Shown piece after piece: positions 7,818 to 16,474 of a stretch of DNA of 64,000 nt. Where the stretch lies: positions 124,001-188,000 of the forward strand of contig NZ_SLWO01000003.1 of the NCBI RefSeq assembly GCF_004340665.1, written 5' to 3'. The position numbers and the translations under genes are program-made. The DNA comes from Pedobacter psychrotolerans. Its GTDB lineage: Bacteria > Bacteroidota > Bacteroidia > Sphingobacteriales > Sphingobacteriaceae. Positions within the stretch are counted from its first letter, which is position 1; every line of letters begins with the position of its first letter. The notes under the pieces were generated by a model. It did no database searches. It saw nothing but the letters and a program-made list of their open reading frames with translations, and was not told where the DNA came from.

Positions 7818-9191
7818 TTAATAAGTAACCCTTTTGCCATCAGCATTTGGCGTCATAGGCTGTATGATGCCGTAAGAACTTTTTCTATCTGCCGACCAAT
7901 GCAAATACTGGTTTCTCAATTTGCGCAGGTCTTCCTGCTGTTGCCGCTGCCCGGGATCCTTGGGTAATTCTGCAGAAAAAACATATTGTGATCCATTAGC
8001 CATTACATAATCTCTAAGCCTAGCTTTGACCTTAAGTAGCAAAGGATTGCCATTGATGGTGTATTTTGTTTCAGTTTTACTTTTAGCAAGCGGCAAACCA
8101 TGATTCTGACTATGCTCTGCCATATACTGTAAGGGGATATAACTGTATTCTTTGTAAATAAACCTTCTTCCCTCAAGGGCCCAGTACATATTGCCACCAG
8201 TAACTTTCAATTGATCTTCCTTATACCAGGCTTCTTTTATAAGTTTTGCTTTAAAGGTATCAAGATTGCCTTTAAGGGTCCACGAGGTAGCCAATTCGGA
8301 TACTACTTCCGTATCTGTTTCGTAACTTCCTCCAATATCACTGTGTACACCCGGAAAAACCCGTTCCCTCCCAACATTTGTATGTGTTAAAGAAAAATTC
8401 TTACGGTGCTCATTTTCAGCTATAAAATGGACAACATTTTGCGCACGACCAATCTGATTGAGGTGTAATTCTTCAACATCGTTGAAATTAGGAGATGCAC
8501 TAAAATATTTTGAGTACGACGATACGGTATCAAAAATGCCCAAAAACCTAACCTTAATTTGGTTAGGAGCTATTTTAAGTCCCGCAGCGCTAAACATTTC
8601 GCCTAAACGGCCGCAGGCTGGCATTACTTCTAAACTTGTTGCTTCCCCATCCGAATCATATCTCGATACGATTCCTGTATGTGGGTCTGCAGTCATCCTA
8701 GACCGGTATTCATTTTTACTGATCTCATAAACAAAATTTCTTGCTGCCGCAGCCCCCCGACTAAAACCAAATACGTCGAAAGTAATACTTCTTAATTTCT
8801 TTTTTCCGCTGCTCTTTATCGCACTTTTCAGTTTATCTGTAAAAATTTTTTCACATGCCTTTCTCACTTTTCCCCTTATTCCTGTGCTTCCGGTACCGAA
8901 GGCATAACCCATTTGACTATCTTTTTGCCCATCTTCAGTACCAATACCCTCTAAATAAATACTTTTACTCTTATCGTAAATATCCCAAAGTCTGGCAACG
9001 TTCGACCAATCGTTCTGATAACTGCTATCGCTATCTGTTCCGTTACGCTGGTAGGTAGGTGTATTGGCTCTACGCTCTTCAGAGTTATTCATATTGTTTT
9101 TTGTTCCATCAAAAAACACACCTACAAAAAGATCTAAATACTCTACTTTATCGTTTGGCGGTACATAACTGCCCAATTTAACGCTCGTCAT
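7818..9191 (-). CDS. Tle1-type lipase effector (DUF2235)
   Basis: A 457-residue alpha/beta-hydrolase of the DUF2235/Tle1 family, T6SS phospholipases that attack target-cell membranes. Visible signatures are the N-terminal FVGVFFDGTKNN, the nucleophile elbow GFSRGA with Ser144, GIFDTVSS with Asp221, and PGVHSDIGG with His283, giving a Ser-Asp-His triad in the expected order. It has no signal peptide, consistent with T6SS delivery. The gene starts 1 base after the DUF2931 lipoprotein gene and is followed by the 327-residue unknown and the PAAR-like gene. The likely immunity partner is the preceding DUF2931 lipoprotein. Substrate specificity cannot be read from sequence. Confidence 0.9.
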   Translation of the reverse strand: MTSVKLGSYVPPNDKVEYLDLFVGVFFDGTKNNMNNSEERRANTPTYQRNGTDSDSSYQNDWSNVARLWDIYDKSKSIYLEGIGTEDGQKDSQMGYAFGTGSTGIRGKVRKACEKIFTDKLKSAIKSSGKKKLRSITFDVFGFSRGAAAARNFVYEISKNEYRSRMTADPHTGIVSRYDSDGEATSLEVMPACGRLGEMFSAAGLKIAPNQIKVRFLGIFDTVSSYSKYFSASPNFNDVEELHLNQIGRAQNVVHFIAENEHRKNFSLTHTNVGRERVFPGVHSDIGGSYETDTEVVSELATSWTLKGNLDTFKAKLIKEAWYKEDQLKVTGGNMYWALEGRRFIYKEYSYIPLQYMAEHSQNHGLPLAKSKTETKYTINGNPLLLKVKARLRDYVMANGSQYVFSAELPKDPGQRQQQEDLRKLRNQYLHWSADRKSSYGIIQPMTPNADGKRVTY

Positions 9192-9192
9192 A

Positions 9193-10233
9193 CTAATCCA
9201 CTTTACTGATATCGATTTTCGCCCTGTTGAGCTGAATTTCTTCTGTACTATTTTTTAGCGATATTTTTGCTCCTTTCCCGTCAGCATTTAGCGATACAAC
9301 GAGGTCTATCTCACCGGATTTTCCGAGTTTCTCAAAAGCAGCGATTGTTTCCTTTTCGTCAAAAGGTTTTATTTCAAGCCCATATTTTGTTCCGTTTTCC
9401 TTTTTCCAAACCAAAGTGATGTATTTCGGTACGGCCCTGGAAACGTATGGATTAGCTGTAAGATCTTCTCCAAACCGATTTTCTTCTTCACCGTTAAGGA
9501 AGTTGTAATAGCATAATATCAACTGATCTCCAACGGGTAAATGAACTTCTGGATGCCAAGGATATTTTTTGCGGTAAAGTTCATAAACAGCTGGATCTGG
9601 CATGCCTTCAGCTTTAATGCGTTCTAAAATTTCCGGCTTCATAATCATTTTATCTTCCAGTGTAAGTGTGATAAAATTCGGCTCCAGCATGTACTTTGCA
9701 TTGGGATAAGCCTGTTCTTTTGAAATAGTTATTTCATTGGCCTCAAAAGCACCCACTTCCGTCTGGAAACCTGGGCCGCTAAGCCAGACCACTACCTTAC
9801 CTTTTGGCGCCAGGCCAATTTTGATCAACGTGTAGTTATCTTTTTTATTGGTCATGTTATCCTTAAATCCGTCATGGAATAACTGGGCAATGCGGGCCTT
9901 ATCTAATTTCCATTTACCGGTATAAAATTTCTTTTCCATTAGCGATAGCCAGGTAAAACTTAACGAATCCGGTGCTTCCATTTGTTTGGTCGTTACGCTC
10001 ATCACGCCGCCGTCGTTTCCCCATCCAGTATTCTGCGTTCCCCAGATGGCATCAAAACTATAGGTAAAATCGTTAGCAATTAAAGCACCCTTGTATACTT
10101 CCATCGGATACTCTTCCGGAGCCGAGACTGTTCCCGTCCACTCAAATTTTTCTTCCATTTTTTGCCCTTTGCAACTTATTATAGCTAACATCGTTAGGAT
10201 AAGCAATAAGTATTTGTTTATTTTTAAACTCAT
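9193..10233 (-). CDS. DUF2931-like lipoprotein, probable Tle1 immunity protein
   Basis: A 346-residue protein with signal peptide and lipobox (AIISCKG), so the mature protein begins at about Cys21 and is probably periplasmic. The N-terminal half has the DUF2931 pattern (FEWTGTVSAPEEYPMEVY, then a Trp/Gly-rich GTQNTGWGNDGG). DUF2931 proteins are commonly encoded beside Tle1-type effectors. The start codon overlaps the stop of the upstream 57-residue gene (ATGA), indicating translational coupling, and the lipase gene follows after 1 base. Immunity against the lipase is inferred from this pairing and the periplasmic location. Confidence 0.72.
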   Translation of the reverse strand: MSLKINKYLLLILTMLAIISCKGQKMEEKFEWTGTVSAPEEYPMEVYKGALIANDFTYSFDAIWGTQNTGWGNDGGVMSVTTKQMEAPDSLSFTWLSLMEKKFYTGKWKLDKARIAQLFHDGFKDNMTNKKDNYTLIKIGLAPKGKVVVWLSGPGFQTEVGAFEANEITISKEQAYPNAKYMLEPNFITLTLEDKMIMKPEILERIKAEGMPDPAVYELYRKKYPWHPEVHLPVGDQLILCYYNFLNGEEENRFGEDLTANPYVSRAVPKYITLVWKKENGTKYGLEIKPFDEKETIAAFEKLGKSGEIDLVVSLNADGKGAKISLKNSTEEIQLNRAKIDISKVD

Positions 10234-10403
10234 GTTTTGTTACCGCTTGAAACAATTTTTTTGTTGCTGGCGAGTGATAAATTTTGAGCAGTAGCTTCCA
10301 CATTCATTATCTGCGCAATCTTTTCCAATTTAACGCCAACACGCAATTCGTATTTTTGGATAACCTCAATACTGATATTTTTTGCCTGCTTTATAATTGC
10401 CAT
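10230..10403 (-). CDS. 57-residue VgrG-associated small protein
   Basis: A short gene between vgrG and the DUF2931 lipoprotein gene. Translation begins MAIIKQAKNISIEV and ends SSGNKT. The start lies 2 bases after the vgrG stop, and its TGA overlaps the next ATG, so it fits exactly into the operon. The sequence resembles short beta-helix strands (alternating hydrophobics, then NLSLASNKKIVSSGNK), similar in style to the end of VgrG (MTMQSGKIVELNSAEKSN). It may extend or cap the VgrG spike, or help load the following effector. Homology was not tested. The coding call rests on the precise operon fit. Confidence 0.65.
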   Translation of the reverse strand: MAIIKQAKNISIEVIQKYELRVGVKLEKIAQIMNVEATAQNLSLASNKKIVSSGNKT

Positions 10404-10405
10404 AC

Positions 10406-12244
10406 TTAGAAAAGATTAGATTTTTCTGCGCTGTTAAGCTCTACAATTTTACCGCTTTGCATAGTCATGTTTTCTTTTGCACTGAACATGCTTATTTCGC
10501 TTGCTATTTCGTTTGAAGTATCAGCTGTTCTTTTAAAATCTTTCGTAGCAAGCTCTGTTCTATTGTTTGAAGTTTCTGATACATCGCCAACTGCACTTAA
10601 GGAATAGTTATTTCCGGCGGTTGTTGCGATATCTTTGCCAGCATTTGTGGATTGATTTTGACCTACCTGAACATCCATATTCTCCCCTACGTTAATCTGC
10701 ATATTCTTGCAATTCAGCGTCATGTTTTCTAAAGCTGTTATGGTAATATTATTCCCTTTGGTATCAATGTGGATAATGTTTTGGTGGATATCTGTAATCT
10801 TAATCCCCTGTGTATTGGCATCATCATCAAACTCTACCAAATGGCCACTTCTGGTGATGATACTTTTTAAGTGGTTTTTAATCAGCGGGCTGCTATCTAC
10901 ACTCGAGCTGTGGTAAACACTACCCATCACCACTGGCCGGGCGATATTTCCTTCTTCAAAGGCAATCATTACCTGATCATCAATTTCCGGAATGGCAAAG
11001 TAACCGCGGTTATTTCCACGTTCACCAACACCAGCACTTGGTGTAACCACGCGCAACCATTCGGTTACATCATTGGTTAAACATTCCCATTTAAATTTAA
11101 CTTTAATCCGTCCTTGTCCTTTTGGGTCATTGTTATCAATCACATCTGCCAATTGCATATCTGGCTGTGGCTTATGGAAGTTTTTAACTAAAAGGCGTTC
11201 AGTTGTAGAGATTTTTCCCTCAAAAGTATTGTGGTATTTTCCATTTTCATTAATATGGTGATTAATGCTGGTGATCAAGAATTTACCCAAACTCTCTGAA
11301 ACAAATTCCAGTTCTTTACGGAGGCTCATGGTGATTTCAGCTATACATCCAATGCTTAATTCTGCATTATCACCTTTAGCGGTAATCTTTAAAAGTTCAC
11401 TGGTATTGGCCTTCTCTTCGTTTTCGACGAGGTTTTTAATATCATTCCCATTATCTACCCTAATTAATGATGGTTGATTAAAAGTTTTGCTATAAGTAAG
11501 GTTTGAAGCTTTAATGGCATGAGATAAATCGGGTGTACCATCTACTCTTCCCGTACTCTCGCCCTGAAGCATCTCATTCTGACCCGGATTATAGGAGAAG
11601 CGTTTATTTTTTATCGGCCCAATTTCCATTGCATATTGCATTTCCTGCACATCTCTTCCATAAAATAAAGAGACTTCATGCTGCACATTTGGCTTTCCAA
11701 AATTCAGTTGTTTACCATCATAGAAAAACCACTCATGGTATTCTGCCGAAAGCCGGTTAAGAAACTCAAAGTCGCTTTCTTTATATTGAATGATGTAATC
11801 AATTGATGAACTTCTGGCCGCATTGGCTACCACTTTTAAATCATTGGCGGGCGTATCTTTGGTGGCCAGTTTTACAATATCATTTAAATCTTTATCCAAG
11901 TAAGAACCCAGATCCGGACCCCTGTCAATTAGAATAGTAGGACTATAACCACTTACGATTAAAACGCCATGATAACCATGACTTTGAGAAAGTTCAACTT
12001 TGGATACCAGGCCTAGAAAATTTTGCATTCCTTCCTGTGAGTGCCCGAAAGAAGCAGTAAGGGTTTTGCCCACAAAATCACGACTGTCATCTAATGTGAT
12101 CAGGCCGGGAGCGCCCATGTGATCATGATTAAAACGAAGCTCAAAATGATGATGATCATTAAAAGCCTGTTTTAAGCTGAAAGATGCGAAATGTGTAATT
12201 TCTTTTCCTTCTATATTTATTTCTGCAATGAGTTTCTTTTCCAT
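10406..12244 (-). CDS. tssI: VgrG/TssI spike protein
   Basis: A 612-residue VgrG, the trimeric spike at the tip of the T6SS tube. The N-terminal part corresponds to the gp27-like hub (for example DYIIQYKESDFEFLNRLSAE). The central OB-like segment contains DNNDPKGQGRIKVKFKWE and WLRVVTPSAGVGERG. The C-terminal 130 residues are a repetitive beta-helix (NITITALENMTLNCKNMQINVGENMDVQ, described here by position near residues 490-520). There is no fused effector domain, so cargo probably binds non-covalently through the downstream DUF4280 and small proteins. It heads the cargo operon and has its own upstream region of about 260 bases. Confidence 0.93.
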   Translation of the reverse strand: MEKKLIAEINIEGKEITHFASFSLKQAFNDHHHFELRFNHDHMGAPGLITLDDSRDFVGKTLTASFGHSQEGMQNFLGLVSKVELSQSHGYHGVLIVSGYSPTILIDRGPDLGSYLDKDLNDIVKLATKDTPANDLKVVANAARSSSIDYIIQYKESDFEFLNRLSAEYHEWFFYDGKQLNFGKPNVQHEVSLFYGRDVQEMQYAMEIGPIKNKRFSYNPGQNEMLQGESTGRVDGTPDLSHAIKASNLTYSKTFNQPSLIRVDNGNDIKNLVENEEKANTSELLKITAKGDNAELSIGCIAEITMSLRKELEFVSESLGKFLITSINHHINENGKYHNTFEGKISTTERLLVKNFHKPQPDMQLADVIDNNDPKGQGRIKVKFKWECLTNDVTEWLRVVTPSAGVGERGNNRGYFAIPEIDDQVMIAFEEGNIARPVVMGSVYHSSSVDSSPLIKNHLKSIITRSGHLVEFDDDANTQGIKITDIHQNIIHIDTKGNNITITALENMTLNCKNMQINVGENMDVQVGQNQSTNAGKDIATTAGNNYSLSAVGDVSETSNNRTELATKDFKRTADTSNEIASEISMFSAKENMTMQSGKIVELNSAEKSNLF

Positions 12245-12506
12245 ATTGACGATAAATCAGTGGATCAACAATTACTTGAAACTTATTCAGAAAGGCATGC
12301 GGTGTTCATAATGAACAAAATCAATTCACGTACCGTGCTTGGTTTAAATAAGTGTTGACTTATACTAATTGTGCTCAATTATAAACATTCAAAAACTTTA
12401 GTATGTTAAATTCACAATAACATAAAAAAACTTAATTACACCATAATGAGGTATTTTATGATGTCTAGTAGATGAGCGTGTTCGATTTAAATAAAATCTG
12501 ATATAC
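12245..12506 (-). promoter_or_regulatory. vgrG upstream region
   Basis: About 260 bases without a gene, AT-rich, between vgrG and the terminator of the hcp gene at 12560. Because a terminator lies immediately upstream, vgrG probably has its own promoter here. I could not place a confident TAnnTTTG box on the minus strand. Nothing else is recognisable. Confidence 0.3.
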
Positions 12507-12536
12507 AAAAGCGATTGGAATTCACCAATCGCTTTT
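12507..12536 (-). terminator. Hairpin terminator after hcp copy 2
   Basis: A perfect 12-base inverted repeat: AAAAGCGATTGG at 12507-12518 and CCAATCGCTTTT at 12525-12536, with a 6-base loop and a T run on the minus-strand side. It lies 24 bases past the hcp stop codon and would separate the hcp transcript from vgrG. Confidence 0.75.
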
Positions 12537-12559
12537 ACTCTTTTATATTGAAATACGAA

Positions 12560-12955
12560 TTAAGCCTTAGGCCAATCGTTTTCGTGTTCTGCGTTACCTA
12601 ATTTCAGTTTTCTAGCTGATACTACGAAAGTAAGTGTCATTGGTGTATTGTCGTTTACCGCAATACCTTCGCTATATTGAACAATGTAACCATCTTCGAA
12701 AGTTAGTTCTTTCATTTTAGCATCTTCTTCGCCTTTTTTGAAAGTAATGGTTCCTGACTGTGGTTTATATTGATTATTCACCATTGATTCAATTACTGAA
12801 GTATCTTCGGTAGATTCAATTTCAATATTAATAGTTCCACCATATACACCTGATGAAGGACGACCTTTTGCGTCTACATCTCTGTTTAATGAAAAGCTGC
12901 ACTGTAATACATCAAATTCCTTTGAACCTAATGTTAATCTGGTTTTAAATGCCAT
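12560..12955 (-). CDS. tssD: T6SSiii Hcp/TssD tube protein (divergent copy 2)
   Basis: A 131-residue Hcp paralogue with the same architecture as the other two copies (RDVDAKGRPSSGVYGG, SARKLKLGNAEH) but many substitutions (KTRLTLGSKEFDVLQCS at the N terminus, IAVNDNTPMTLTFVV near the C terminus). It lies 123 bases downstream of copy 3 and is followed by a strong terminator. Divergence between paralogues may reflect different cargo or mixed tubes. Tube-subunit identity is firm, the specialisation is inference. Confidence 0.92.
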   Translation of the reverse strand: MAFKTRLTLGSKEFDVLQCSFSLNRDVDAKGRPSSGVYGGTINIEIESTEDTSVIESMVNNQYKPQSGTITFKKGEEDAKMKELTFEDGYIVQYSEGIAVNDNTPMTLTFVVSARKLKLGNAEHENDWPKA

Positions 12956-12959
12956 GGTA

Positions 12960-13078
12960 ATAATTTTTTAAATGTTTTTGGAAATTAATGGTTAGATGGA
13001 TAAGGTGTTTAGCTGGTAATTGAATATTTGATGATGCAACATTCTAACTATACTAAACCCTAAACAATATAACCTCTT
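12960..13078. repeat. Structured spacer between tandem hcp genes
   Basis: This spacer repeats features of bases 1-201. GGTTAGATGG and TAAGGTGTTTAGCTGG-like sequence lie on its left, and the exact 16-base block ATACTAAACCCTAAAC at 13050-13065 lies on its right. The two sides are partly complementary. It forms the 3' flank of the hcp gene at 13079, as 1-201 does for the near-identical copy at 202. Confidence 0.5.
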
Positions 13079-13474
13079 CTAAACTTTAGGCCAATCGTTT
13101 AAATGCTCTGCGTTACCAAGTTTCAGCTTTCTAGCTGAGATCTGGAATTTAAGTGTCATAGGATGATCGCCAACAATGTTGATTCCTTCGGAATACTTAA
13201 CAATGTAGCCATCTTCAAAATCAACTTCTTTCATTTTAGCATCTTCTTCAGTTTTTTTGATCAGAAGTGTTCCTGTAATAGGTTTGTACTGGTTGTTTAC
13301 CATCGCTTCGATAATTGAGGTGTCTTCAGTTGACTCGATCTCAATATCGATGGTTCCGCCATAAACTCCGGAAGAAGGTCTTCCTTTAGCATCTACATCA
13401 CGGTTTAAGGCATAGGCGCAATGAAGTACATCGTACTCCTTGCCCGAAAAATTCAATCTAGCTTTGAAAGCCAT
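13079..13474 (-). CDS. tssD: T6SSiii Hcp/TssD tube protein (copy 3, near-identical to copy 1)
   Basis: A 131-residue Hcp differing from the product of 202-597 at two positions only. The DNA differs mainly at silent sites, which points to a fairly recent duplication or ongoing gene conversion across the 12-kb cargo region. Its 5' leader contains a perfect 14-base palindrome at 13508-13521. The gene is followed by the divergent hcp copy. It is probably the main or co-expressed tube subunit. The copies cannot be ranked by sequence. Confidence 0.93.
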   Translation of the reverse strand: MAFKARLNFSGKEYDVLHCAYALNRDVDAKGRPSSGVYGGTIDIEIESTEDTSIIEAMVNNQYKPITGTLLIKKTEEDAKMKEVDFEDGYIVKYSEGINIVGDHPMTLKFQISARKLKLGNAEHLNDWPKV

Positions 13475-13777
13475 AGGGTCTAAATTTAATGGTTAAGATT
13501 TGTTAATGTAGCTTAAGCTACGTTATCAAACCACACCCAAATATCAAGCCAGCAATAAGTTAAATTTTGGATTAGGATGAAAAGATTTAATAATAAAATT
13601 GCAAAAATGTTACATAAATCCCTTTCTTAAATACATCAGCACAGATTTATTTAATCACAAAAATTACAAAAAAATAATTTATTTCCGGTACGAACTTATC
13701 ATTTGACTTACAAAAGTGTAGTTATTTTCCACAACATGTAGCACTTTAGGGCATACTCATATTGTAAATGGCTCGTG
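13475..13777 (-). promoter_or_regulatory. hcp copy 3 leader and promoter region
   Basis: Contains GTAGCTTAAGCTAC (13508-13521), a perfect palindrome about 35 bases before the hcp start, and the CCAAATATCAAGCCA block shared with the leader of the copy at 202. The remaining bases to the next gene are AT-rich with no coding sequence seen. Confidence 0.4.
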
Positions 13778-14350
13778 TTAGATTAACTGAGATCCGAATT
13801 TCTCCATTTTTGCAACCCATTTTTGACTATAATGGTTTTCTAAAGAATGTAATTCACCGATAGTATTGGTTAATACAGGACTCATTTTGCACTTTTCAAA
13901 TACCGCTTTTTTGATGGATAGATAGGTTGTTTTCTTATTTGCTTTCCATTCTTTAAAAGTTGCTTCGTCTAAAATAGATACAATTCTTGCTGAACGGCCA
14001 TTAAAGTTATTGTTGATATTTTGATGCTGCGCCATAAAAATCTGATCTGGCATAAATAGGCGATCAAAAAAGCCTTTGATTTTTGCCGGGATATGGTCTA
14101 CGTAAACAGGACAAAAAAGAACCACATGATTACTCTGTCTGATCGCATTTAAAGCCTTTTGTAAATCAGGTTCAAGTTCAGCAATCTGCCTGTTATTAAA
14201 AAGCTTATTGGAATTAAAGATCAGATCAATAATGGCAATTTCCCTGATTGTTGCACCAGCACTTTCAGCACCTTTTTTATAGGCATTGATCAAAAAATCT
14301 GTGGATACCGTCTTCTCTATATCCCCATTCAGGATAAGTACTTGCTTCAT
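13778..14350 (-). CDS. NAD(P)H-dependent flavodoxin-fold oxidoreductase
   Basis: A 190-residue protein of the flavodoxin-like NAD(P)H oxidoreductase group. It starts with the beta-strand and phosphate-loop pattern MKQVLILNGDIEKTVST. The core NHVVLFCPVYVDHIPAKIKGFFDRLF segment (about residues 74-99) matches the flavin-binding region of such reductases. It is soluble, without a signal peptide. It lies between hcp copy 3 and tssC, on the same strand, but is separated from tssC by a strong terminator. Its link to secretion is therefore positional, and it may be a metabolic insertion in the locus. Confidence 0.72.
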   Translation of the reverse strand: MKQVLILNGDIEKTVSTDFLINAYKKGAESAGATIREIAIIDLIFNSNKLFNNRQIAELEPDLQKALNAIRQSNHVVLFCPVYVDHIPAKIKGFFDRLFMPDQIFMAQHQNINNNFNGRSARIVSILDEATFKEWKANKKTTYLSIKKAVFEKCKMSPVLTNTIGELHSLENHYSQKWVAKMEKFGSQLI

Positions 14351-14433
14351 TTATATATTGATATTTAGCTTTCGAGGCGGTAGATGTTACAAAACTATAA
14401 AGATTTTGTTAACCTATTGCATTAAAAACAAAA

Positions 14434-14458
14434 AAACCTGATCAGATTGATCAGGTTT
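14434..14458 (-). terminator. Hairpin terminator after tssC
   Basis: An 11-base perfect inverted repeat (AAACCTGATCA at 14434-14444, TGATCAGGTTT at 14448-14458) with a 3-base loop. On the minus strand it is followed by a long T run. It lies about 100 bases past the tssC stop and ends the core T6SS transcript. Confidence 0.8.
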
Positions 14459-14558
14459 CCATCTTAATTAAGAATATATTTCAAACATAAAGTTAAAACT
14501 GATTAATATTAGTTAGAATACCCTTAATATTATATCAGTATAGCTTTATATAAATGCT

Positions 14559-15953
14559 TTATTGTTGTTGATTATATTCAGATGCCCAGGTAGTACTTTC
14601 ATCTTCACCTTTATGTCCATCTAATTTTACTACGAAGCTCTTCGCAGGAAAATATGGTGTAATGTGAATATCCAAATGGATTCTGTCTTTTTGTTGCTCA
14701 TCGCGTTCAAAACGCATAATTTTAAACCTTTCAATTAATCGATCAGCACCTTGAATACCATCTAAAAACTTCACAATCTGACCACGTAAATCTTGTTCAG
14801 TTTTCGAAGTCCAGTTTTCAAATGCTCTTCTGTTTAAGAAATCGAACAACACTTTAGTAATGTAATCGAATACCCTTACAACAGAATAGGTTTGTAAACC
14901 GATGTTATCACCATTAAACAAAGTTTTAGCAGAGAATGCCATTACTTTTCCATATTCATTAACCATTGGCACTAATCCTACTCTTTCCAAATGTGAAATT
15001 TCACTTTTCTTCAAGTCGAATTTAACACCATCTACTTCATTAATGGCACCATGTTTTTTACCTGCAGTAACCTGAGACATTAAAGTATAGTACATTTTTC
15101 CCGCTAAGGCAGCAGAACCCGGAACTGTTAAATCATCTTCCTCACCAACTTCGGCAACTTTACCTCTACCTACCAACCAGTTACAAGTCATGATTACATT
15201 TGAACGGAATGCATCAGCGCCAGTGAAATTTGCAGCAGTGAATAAATCCAAAACATCATCAGGTTGATCTAAATCGGCAAAATCGGTTACCAGCATGGCT
15301 TTGTTGCTGTGTGCAATTTTACCCCAACGCTCTAGTACTTTATTTGATCCCATATAACCGGGAACAACCATTAATGAATAATTTTTTCGTAAATCTAAAC
15401 GATCGTAATTTTGCTTTAATTCATCATCAACATAATCGATAAAACGTGGATTATCTAAATCCTTAATCTGATCCATGGATGCATTAAGCAACACTACATT
15501 TTTAAGTTTATCAGCTTCTGTATTTTTATAAAATAAGTGTACAGATCTGTAGGCTTGTTCCAGTTCTCTTGAACTTTCTAAAGCTGTACCAATATTTTTA
15601 TTCAAATTTTCTTCTGCAGCGTTTAATTTTTCAGTGCTTTTTTCTACCATATCTGCAACAGAAGTAGAAGATTCAAGTACATCGATCCAAAGCTGAATTT
15701 TCTTTTTCAGTTCTTCACGTTCTTTTCTTTTCTCGTCTCCTGTTAAAAAGATTTGCTTTCTTGCTTTTCTTTCAGGGTTTAAATTCTGTAAGCCATCAAC
15801 AGTAGTTTCCAACAAATCAAAACCGCCTACTCTGGCCAGTTTTTCTAAGTTATCTTTAAGTGATGTTTTCTCTGCGGTCTTACCCTCTGCTGGTCTGAAG
15901 CCTGCTTCCTGGGATATATTTTGGTCTGCGTTTAATTCTTGAGGATTTGACAT
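14559..15953 (-). CDS. tssC: T6SS sheath large subunit TssC
   Basis: A 464-residue TssC/VipB protein that with TssB polymerises into the contractile sheath around the Hcp tube. Recognisable segments are YSLMVVPGYMGSNKVLERWG and the FADLDQPDDVLDLF region, with a C-terminal region (RFERDEQQKDRIHLDIHITPYFPAKSF, about residues 423-449) like that of TssC proteins. The N-terminal 150 residues are charged and helical. It lies 19 bases after tssB and is the last gene of the core minus-strand operon. Confidence 0.93.
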   Translation of the reverse strand: MSNPQELNADQNISQEAGFRPAEGKTAEKTSLKDNLEKLARVGGFDLLETTVDGLQNLNPERKARKQIFLTGDEKRKEREELKKKIQLWIDVLESSTSVADMVEKSTEKLNAAEENLNKNIGTALESSRELEQAYRSVHLFYKNTEADKLKNVVLLNASMDQIKDLDNPRFIDYVDDELKQNYDRLDLRKNYSLMVVPGYMGSNKVLERWGKIAHSNKAMLVTDFADLDQPDDVLDLFTAANFTGADAFRSNVIMTCNWLVGRGKVAEVGEEDDLTVPGSAALAGKMYYTLMSQVTAGKKHGAINEVDGVKFDLKKSEISHLERVGLVPMVNEYGKVMAFSAKTLFNGDNIGLQTYSVVRVFDYITKVLFDFLNRRAFENWTSKTEQDLRGQIVKFLDGIQGADRLIERFKIMRFERDEQQKDRIHLDIHITPYFPAKSFVVKLDGHKGEDESTTWASEYNQQQ

Positions 15954-15972
15954 GTTTTCTTAGCGTTTTAGA

Positions 15973-16419
15973 TTATTTATTTTGCTCCAGTTCATCTACA
16001 AAATTTTTCAAAGCATTAATGAAAGCATTTTTAGTTTCTTCATCATCAAGGGTAGCTTTTAAGGTTTTGTTTGATTTTAATTGTTTGATCACATTGAGAG
16101 ACATTTCCCTTTCAATGTTCACATTGGTAAGGTAGTTACTTTGGTTAATGATATTTTTCACACCAAAATCGCTCATATCATTAAAGTTGATCGTTTCACC
16201 AACGGTTGATCCGTCTTGCTTTTCAAAAGCCACTTTAACATTAGGCTTATAGTGATCAAATACTTCTTTAACCGTTTTTAAACCTTCAACCTTTTCAGGC
16301 TTGATAGGCTCGTTATCCGTTAATTTCTGTACAAAAAGTGTTTTATTAAAGGCAATTTCTGCGAATGCTTCTGATGTATCGATTTTCCGTTCGTTTCCAC
16401 CAATTTCATAGTTAAACAT
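15973..16419 (-). CDS. tssB: T6SS sheath small subunit TssB
   Basis: A 148-residue TssB/VipA protein, the partner of TssC in the sheath. It has the typical DFGVKNIINQSNYL-type segment, followed by a charged helical C terminus (DEEETKNAFINAL-like) of the sort needed for sheath interlocking and ClpV recognition. Its order clpV-tssB-tssC with short spacings (55 and 19 bases) matches other T6SSiii loci. Confidence 0.9.
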   Translation of the reverse strand: MFNYEIGGNERKIDTSEAFAEIAFNKTLFVQKLTDNEPIKPEKVEGLKTVKEVFDHYKPNVKVAFEKQDGSTVGETINFNDMSDFGVKNIINQSNYLTNVNIEREMSLNVIKQLKSNKTLKATLDDEETKNAFINALKNFVDELEQNK

Positions 16420-16474
16420 AGTATGTTGTTTTAGGTTTAAGGTTCAATTTTATAAAGATATAGTAATTAACATT

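Noticed and set aside
13778..14350. T6SS effector acting as a NAD(P) enzyme
   Set aside because: The protein matches ordinary flavodoxin-fold reductases, has no linked immunity gene and is separated from tssC by a terminator.
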